Part shown: one piece after another, positions 57,501 to 64,000 of the stretch
How the letters are laid out: each line of letters starts with the position of its first letter
Numbering within the stretch: position 1 is the stretch's first letter
NCBI GenBank assembly: GCA_028023455.1
Contig: JAQFVV010000001.1
Coordinates: forward strand, 27,212,426 to 27,276,425
DNA length: 64,000 nucleotides
From: Epiperipatus broadwayi
Lineage: Eukaryota > Onychophora > Udeonychophora > Euonychophora > Peripatidae
Reading direction: 5' to 3'
Notes under the pieces: model-generated
Database searches by the model: none
The model's input: the letters and a program-made list of their open reading frames with translations, nothing else
Told to the model about the DNA's origin: nothing
Made by a program: the position numbers and the translations under genes

Positions 57501-60440
57501 GCCTGTTATTATATTGTAACAGTCATATTTGTACATACAATACAGAGAGCGTACCAATAGCTCAAACAAACTCTTAATTAATATGTGCAGTATGAGAAAA
57601 TATTTAAAATCTCTATCTAGAACACTCATCTCCAGACCAATTGGTTTAGAGCTTATGGCACATCAGTGGAGAGCTTGTAATTACAAGCTTATAAAAGTAA
57701 TGTCACATTATATATGACTTGCTTTATTAATTATTATATTTGTACATTCGTGCAACAAAATCCAGAGTTTTAATAAATTATCCCAAGGCTGATCAAGATG
57801 AGGTTGTTGAGACCTCGAATCCAATCTCACTCCAGTTACTTTACTAACGCTTAAAGATTTACCATCGTATAGATGACATATATGAGGCTACACTCGTATC
57901 TTTTCAATTCGCATACTGCCAGTAACAGTGGAGCATGAGACTAAAACTTATTAAACTAACACATTCCCAAAATATAGCTATATAGAGGTATGACTTGACA
58001 AACAGATATCAATAATTTTGGTTTGTGATTCTTAATTAAATAATGAATAGTCAATAATTAAATGATGAGCAAAAAATGAGACACGAATCGTAATTATATT
58101 TTAATAAAATTTAATATAAGCCAAATTTAATAAAATAAAATAAAATAAAATCAATGTTAAATGAAATACGTGAAATTATCTCACTCACAGATGAGAATGA
58201 TGCTGTTCGACTTGGAATTTATTGTTACAATTTTCAGATATTTATTTGTGTTTAATTCATGACTACCTATGCCTTAATTATACTATGTCATAGAGTATAA
58301 GATTTGCATTAGTTAGATTGCAGAAGTGATTATTATGAATTATAACTAATATTCTCATTTTAATGAGCTAAACATTTCTCTATATAGATAATAGACTTAA
58401 GAAACCCGATTCAATTTTAGATCAAAGCTGAAATATTTAATTACTATGGCGGGATGAACTGGTGATTAGCAGTATGATTTCAGATACTATGGCATTTATA
58501 AAATACATAATCTGAATCTGTACGCCTCGAATGTGTGCTTGATCATGGTATTCATTACCGGGTAATCGGTTCTCTTGGATCATACTACTTGCTATGAATA
58601 AGAGACATTTAGTCTGGGTGATCGGAACAGCTTATATTATATCTGGATTCTTGTTCTCCAGTCCTAAATAAAGATCATGGGGTGGCCTTAAAATCAAAGC
58701 CCATTTTAACAAAAGAGCTGTCCGAACTAACGAAATGGGTTGACCTTAAACCAAGCCCATTTAATACATAAAATACAGCAAGGAGTATAGGCGTATTTGC
58801 TTCCTAAGAACACATTTGCTCCGCTGACTACATCATTACATAACTAAAATTATGACGCAAATCATTAGTTTCATTTCATGAAACCACCTCAAACCAGTTC
58901 ATAAAACGCCATCTGTAATTATGCTCTAAGGGAATATAGTAAATCTAGTTTGTTAAGATACATATATAAGTATTTATATAAAATTAATGAGGACTACAGC
59001 GTAATTGGGGAAATTACAAGATTAAATATCAATAGTATGCTGCATTTTGTCAAATCTGCTAAATATTAACCCAATAGTTTATTTAACAGGAAATCTATTT
59101 TTAAGCAGTTGTAACGGCTTAATTACATATATAGAATGTTTTATTTTACTCTTTTCAGAAGGAGTTTAATATGTGCGTTAATAAATGAAGTATTAAACAC
59201 ATTTGAGAACATCTAATCATTTGTCACTAACTACACCAAATATTGACAAACTCTGTTATGAACAAAACATAGCATAAACAAATACATACATAATTCAAGT
59301 TATATAGGCGTAGGCTTAATTTTAAAGGAAAGAATAATAACTAATAAGTTATTGATTCACGTAAGTGAAAATTAGGATTTGGCTTTAGTTTTACTTAGTT
59401 AAAGTTAAGTTAGGCAAGACTTACAAATTAAAAAATAAAACAAAATTTACATTTATTTTTAGTTTTTAGAGCTTAACATTTGAAGAATTTAAATAAATTA
59501 GTTTAAATAAGAGTGGCCATTTACATTAATTTAGCTAGCTTTAAGAGTTGAGGTTTAGTTTAAAATATTTATTAAGATCTGCAGAAATCGGTTACCGATA
59601 TAACTTCTATGGCTAACTGAATCATTGCTCACTAATGGAGTGTCTTCTTATTTCTTCTGCATTTGGGCTACTGGTATTTATATCTCTGCATCTTGTAGAT
59701 CAGCCTCCTGGAGATAGATAGCAAATCTATCACCCACTACATAATGGTCCTCATCAAAATTTAATACAACTTTTAAGAGTTAAAATTGAATAAAAACCCA
59801 CAATAATTAATAATAATAATAAAATGGCTGAAGCAAGATTTATATACTGACCTCCCCCCTTCTTTCATCACCCACACAACTTGTTTACCAGTTCTTAAGT
59901 TTCAGATCTGTTTTTCTTATTTACTTAGTAAATCTGGTGATTCCTGCTGAGTTATTGATTTTCTTCGCCCTTTTTTTAAAGGTGGTTCCCTGGATTTTGA
60001 CACAGTTTATTTAATTTAATTCTAATTTAAAATCTATTTTTGCTTCTAACCTTTAATTAGGTCAAAATCCAGCAAAAGGGATTAATTTTATTACATTATT
60101 TTTTTTTAAGAAAACAAATCTAAAACTCTTAAACAGCTTACTCTATATGTAATACGTTCAACCGAAATTTATCTTTATATGCAGAAATATAATCTCTATA
60201 TTAACTTTATAATAAAATTCAAAATAGAACAAAATTTATAATGCTTTTAAATCTATAGCATTATTTCTTTTCTGCATATATGTAGGTTTTCATTACACAT
60301 ACAGCAAGGTTTACATTTTTTTTAATAAACAAAAATACATATATGCATATACGCTGATTTATCATACATATATATAAGCATTAAACAAGGCACTCTATAA
60401 TATATGCACTCACGCATGATCATTATAATAATTAAGTTTA
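57501..60440. other. Moderately complex non-coding sequence
   Basis: Less AT-rich than its left neighbour but without an open frame of note. It holds a B-box-like ACCTCGAATCCAATC near 57812 and the repeat pair at 58680-58771. On the minus strand, 59770-59670 can be read as VVLNFDEDHYVVGDRFAIYL and further residues before a stop, a possible decayed coding fragment of unknown family. Nothing here supports a functional gene. Confidence 0.35.
58680..58771 (+). repeat. Two similar short units
   Basis: GGGGTGGCCTTAAAATCAAAGCCCATTT (58680) and ATGGGTTGACCTTAAACCAAGCCCATTT (58737) are similar, 57 bp apart. Purpose and family are unknown. Confidence 0.5.
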
Positions 60441-60447
60441 AATTTAA

Positions 60448-60600
60448 CATGGTATATTGTACCAGTAAGTTTTGTCTTCATATAACAAGATCTAGCATCT
60501 AGGCAAAAGTACCTCAAGTCCAATCATGCGCAAGATACATAAGTCAGGAACACTCATGAACTCTGCCCTATTTGCCTATTTTCAAGATCTACCAACTTAT
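60448..60600 (+). repeat. Dispersed repeat, copy 2
   Basis: Matches 45322-45455 on the same strand, beginning TGTACCAGT and including GGCAAAAGTACCTCAAGTCC and CAATCATGCGCAAGATACAT. Similarity fades near 60600. The left boundary coincides with the inferred left end of the 3137-bp insertion, which supports that end as a true element terminus. Confidence 0.65.
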
Positions 60601-60966
60601 GAGCAACAATCCCGATGATACAGATCTAATTTATCTCTCTCCGCCAGTATCGCAAAGTGGAGACACAAAAACTAATTTGAAATTATATAACAGAATATTT
60701 TAGCATTAAATAGAAGTTTGACCCATTTAAAGGTTGTGACCTTTCATATTAATTATATATAGAGAGGATTAGTGGGAGATTATCTAGTCAGGGCGAGCAT
60801 AATTTAATAACTAAAATATTAATATTTAAGTAAAAAGAAACAATGATTCTGTAAGTTATGAGATATATAAGATTTATTAATTTATATAAAATATGCATAA
60901 GTCACCATTGGCCTCTTAATGTACATATAATTTGATTGACATTTATATAGTAGCTGGTAAATCACA

Positions 60967-62246
60967 TGAAATTTGGGTATTCGTTGATGAGCCCTATATC
61001 CCACTGGATGGCGCTGTTTTCGTGCTAAAACACATAAAAATGCTGTTTTTGCGGCCGACATGTTCGAACCTGCATTTTCTATTATACAACTTTTTTGTTG
61101 TGCTACAGATTGCAGGCCGCTATGTCGCGTCGCAGTACAGCATGTATGTTTTACGCAGCAAATACATTTTCCGAATATCGCACAGTTTATAAAATGGTTA
61201 CGGCTTGGGGAGAGGGTGTGTTTTTTTGAATTGGATGGAAATGTTGTTTTCATTTGATTTTTTTTTATTTTAAAGTATTGAAATGTTCTGATTTTGTAAA
61301 GTAATAATTAACAGACTTTTTATACCGTAGTGTATTGAAGTTTTAAGTAGTAAATGTTGACGAGATATATGTATAAAGTGAGTTGGAAGTAGGTAACGAG
61401 TCAAGTAACGTACTGTTCGTAACATTCCACGAGACAAAGAAGATTGTACCGTCTGTATATTTTTGAAATAAAAAAGAGCGTTAACACAAAAATATCCAGT
61501 AAGAAAAGTACAATTATACATTGTTTTTTTAAATGTCATAAAAAGCATATATTATAAACATTTTATATATATATTTGTCGTTTAAAAAAGTTTTAGTTTG
61601 TTTTCTCCAACTACTGTTATAATTTGTTGAATATAGTTTACGTTTTTTGTTATCATTTATTTTATAGATGTTAGTAAAAAAATATTTACAAAAATACGAT
61701 TTTGATATTTTTTATTTTAGCATTACAAACAACAGAACAATAACCCTAAAACTAACCCTAAAATTAACCCTAATTCTAACCCTAAAACTAACCCTAAAGC
61801 TAACCCTAAAACTAACCCTAATCCTAACCCTAAAACTAGCCCTAAACCTAACCGTAACAAGTTTTACTTTTAGTTGTCATTCTATTTGAAATAAAAACTA
61901 GCGGTAAACAACAACAACAAAAAAAAGCGTAACCCCAGTAAAAAAATCTCCGATAGAAAATTGATTTTTCTAATAAAAAGCAAACTAAAAAAGACGAATC
62001 AAATTGTAGTTTATTTTATTTTACATTTATTATTATCATTTGATTTGTATACGTTAATAAAAAATAATATTTAAAATTAAATAATATTAAAAAAAGACGA
62101 TTTTCTTTTGTTTTTATTTTCGCATTACAAAAAACACATCAAAATGATTATAATTAACAGCCCGGGAATGATCATATTTTATAGTTTAAGTGTGAAAACT
62201 GCACCATCGAGTGGGATATAGTAGCTATTCGACGACAAACGAAATT
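60967..62246. mobile_element. Element with inverted flanks around a telomere-like array
   Basis: 60967-61042 and the reverse complement of 62169-62246 align: TGAAATTTG/CGAAATTTG, CTATATCCCACT followed by GGATGGCGC/CGATGGTGC, then GTTTTC, then AAAA...ATAAAAATG. A direct repeat of about 45 bp (TACGATTTTGATATTT... at 61695 and GACGATTTTCTTTTG... at 62096, both ending in GCATTACAAA) lies on either side of the TAACCC array. The 61040-61260 part is GC-richer than the rest of the window and looks like a conserved dispersed repeat; it is open on both strands but no protein family is evident. No transposase was seen. Confidence 0.55.
61741..61860 (+). repeat. Ten 12-bp units of degenerate telomere-like repeat
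   Basis: Exactly ten units, each TAACCC followed by a variant hexamer (TAAAAC in four, then TAAAAT, TAATTC, TAAAGC, TAATCC, TAAACC and TAACAA). The canonical half is kept in the first eight units and mutated once each in the last two (TAGCCC, TAACCG), while the second half varies. It lies in the middle of the inverted-flank element, so it is interstitial and not a chromosome end. Confidence 0.9.
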
Positions 62247-62670
62247 TGTTTATAACTTAGAAAATGACAACTTTAATTATTCTATTTTATAATGGCTAGC
62301 TCATATGCCAATAATTTATAAAGAAACTGATGAACAGTTGCCAATAATTTATAAAGATTCTGATGAACAATTGATTTAGTGCTATGAGGAAATATATTTG
62401 TGAGATACCAATCCACCACCAGAAAGAACAAACTATACCACTTGACTGACTATTTAGGATGATAATTTTATGACAAAAATATACTTTAAAGATATAAGTA
62501 AATTATTCTCAGTTTATACTGAGTGAGATACAATTGTGGGATAGCTTGTTAACACATATATAATAGCATCGCAAAAAGACATGCATATGAAAATATTAAT
62601 AAATATAATAAATAGATGGTTTATGGACATTCATAGGTTTGAGTTATGGCGAGAACTTTAAGAGAGCGGT
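62247..62670. other. AT-rich sequence with a short duplication
   Basis: TGCCAATAATTTATAAAGA occurs at about 62307 and 62339, followed by TGATGAACA in both (32-bp period). Confidence 0.5.
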
Positions 62671-62679
62671 GTATGCATA

Positions 62680-62868
62680 GTGGCAGAATTAGATGATCCA
62701 ATCTCGGATCTGAAAAATGTGCTTCCAAATTTAAGGACGAAGAATGATGGCCGAATTCCTTCTGCTACTTTGGCAGGTTTGATTTACAGAACGAAGGTGT
62801 CGGCAAATAACAATAGGCCAGGTATTTCCTGGAGGGACCCTATGTCAATAGCTCATACGACAAAATAA
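62680..62868 (+). CDS. Candidate short coding fragment, unknown
   Basis: A 62-codon frame (MAELDDPISDLKNVLPNLRT to TTK) with base use less AT-driven than its flanks and no bias for Phe/Lys/Asn/Ile, as seen in chance frames here. No domain, signal or membrane segment is visible. The following 130 bp are similarly complex and contain CCCGGGGAATGAAGTACGAA, which resembles repeat units near 46570. It may therefore be repeat-derived. No promoter or clear splice site decides the matter. Confidence 0.25.
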   Translation: MAELDDPISDLKNVLPNLRTKNDGRIPSATLAGLIYRTKVSANNNRPGISWRDPMSIAHTTK

Positions 62869-62869
62869 G

Positions 62870-64000
62870 TCCCATGGGAGGTTTGCCAGCCATGTTCTTG
62901 GACTTGGAATGAATATACGGGATTCGGATTACTGAAAATCCCGGGGAATGAAGTACGAAGACACACATAAGTGTATTTGAACGTGGAGGCCTGTTTGCAT
63001 ACAACACTTGGAATGAAAAATAATATTTTAACACTAAGGATGAATGATTGATAACCTATATATATTGGGAATGTCCAATGTAATAGTATGATTTAAATAC
63101 TAAACAGTAATGGATTATGTAAACTTATTACTAAAATATATAATCATTAGAATAGAGACTCCCCTTCCCCATTACTTTCATTTATCTATAAACTTCCCAC
63201 AACGTTAAATAAATATGAGAATTCGGTCATAAGTGTTTTTATTAGAATAAACATAATTATACATATACAAATGGGGTGGTGGTTTCTAATTTGAGAATAA
63301 ACATTTAATTTCATAAAGTTTTAAATAAAAAAAAACATTTCTTAGAAAAACAGATTTTCTACTGTTTTTCTACATTGACATTATAAGATAATTAATTTGT
63401 TTTCCCCAAATTCGCAAGTGTTCGCTATGATAAAAATAACAAGACTTGTTTTATTATATTAAAGTTAATTTAGTCACCCCATAAAGTGGAGAGGGGGAAA
63501 ATAAAAGAAAATGACATACTAGCGAATTTGAGGGATTATTGGCATATTTAAGTATATAAAACACAATAATGAAAATTATAAAATATTATTGCTGCATGAA
63601 GATGAAAGAAATATTACATTTATTTAATAGAGGCTCAATGATAAAAAGAAATTCAAGAATTATATAGAGTTATATATAAGCCAGTGGTAAGTTAATTACA
63701 AATCATTTTAACAAAATATTAAATTTTTGGTTGAAGGACCAACTAATAGAATGATATTTAAAATTATATATAGAATTATTAGAAATAATTATGGAAGGCT
63801 GAATTAAGAGTTTAGACATTAGGCAGCAGCTGGAGTTCTTTTACCTTTATAAAATTAGTGGCGATCTTTGATGATTCATTGTCCATTGGGATTGGTGAAC
63901 TAGATCTAGTTAGATTTGATCAATCAGGCAGGTAGCATTTAATTATTCAGTCTTTAAGCATATTAAAGTTCATGGGTAACAGGATCCTGAGCGATGATTG
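62870..64000. other. Non-coding sequence, nothing recognised
   Basis: No readable motif. On the minus strand near 63900-63853 a PIPMDNESSKIATNFIK reading followed by GTAAAAG resembles a short exon with a donor, but nothing else supports it. Confidence 0.35.

Noticed and set aside
60882-61253. 123-codon minus-strand frame, longest in the window
   Set aside because: Lies in a dispersed-repeat-like segment that is open on three frames of both strands at once, which points to composition and not coding; no domain seen.
61741-61860. Chromosome end
   Set aside because: Degenerate, short, inside a repeat element and followed by ordinary sequence.
61668-61889. Frame giving a Thr-Leu-Lys-Leu periodic peptide
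   Set aside because: The periodicity is just translation of the 12-bp telomere-like repeat.
63853-63900. Possible short minus-strand exon with GTAAAAG donor
   Set aside because: Only about 17 codons, no convincing acceptor, no homology; cannot be distinguished from chance.

Overview
The window is strongly AT-rich eukaryotic DNA with long stretches of sequence and no long open reading frame. There is no bacterial gene layout, no operon and no rRNA or complete tRNA gene. It contains Penelope-like, RTE-like and Ty3/gypsy retroelement relics, tRNA-derived SINEs, foldback elements and a degenerate TAACCC-type array, which together point to an invertebrate metazoan. My best guess is a cephalopod mollusc (octopus-like), because several repeats look familiar from octopus DNA. 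That species call is inference from memory, not shown by the sequence.

Only one stretch looks like a normal host gene. It is a minus-strand first exon (34221-34024) encoding the start of a small zinc-ribbon protein (CxxC...CxxC). It has a housekeeping-style promoter (an AAGATGGCG YY1-type motif and two CCAAT boxes), a short upstream ORF, and a GTAGGT splice donor. No later exon was recognised in the window. Weaker coding candidates lie at 47737-47553 (minus) and 62680-62868 (plus).

The rest is a transposon graveyard. From left to right: Penelope-like RT relics (960-1500 plus; 2560-3330 minus; 12250-13950 plus), with long inverted repeats at 3925-4450, 6831-7578 and 9405-9573 among the first 10 kb. 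A non-LTR RT relic lies at 16320-17450 (minus). A Ty3/gypsy element with both LTRs (22767 to about 27516) sits inside an older RTE-like LINE whose two pieces lie at 22655-22766 and 27520-29720. That Ty3 copy carries a SINE with a perfect 16-bp target duplication, so three insertions are nested. A second RTE relic is at 31085-32480, followed by a head-to-head pair of a tRNA-like repeat (32658-33052).

Beyond the host exon come a foldback SINE-like element (34801-35230), a SINE (35468-35575), a Ty3 relic lacking RT (37700-40560), a LINE RT fragment (41470-41930) and a gag fragment (43540-44880). A second near-complete Ty3 element ends at 53227. Its 5' LTR is split at 45321/48459 by a 3137-bp insertion with TG...CA ends and an ATAC duplication, of no class I recognise. 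From 53.2 to 60.4 kb almost nothing is recognisable. At 60967-62246 inverted flanks enclose an exact array of ten 12-bp telomere-like units.

All retroelement reading frames are broken by stops and frameshifts, so none is expected to be active. The one place where function seems likely is the zinc-ribbon gene start.
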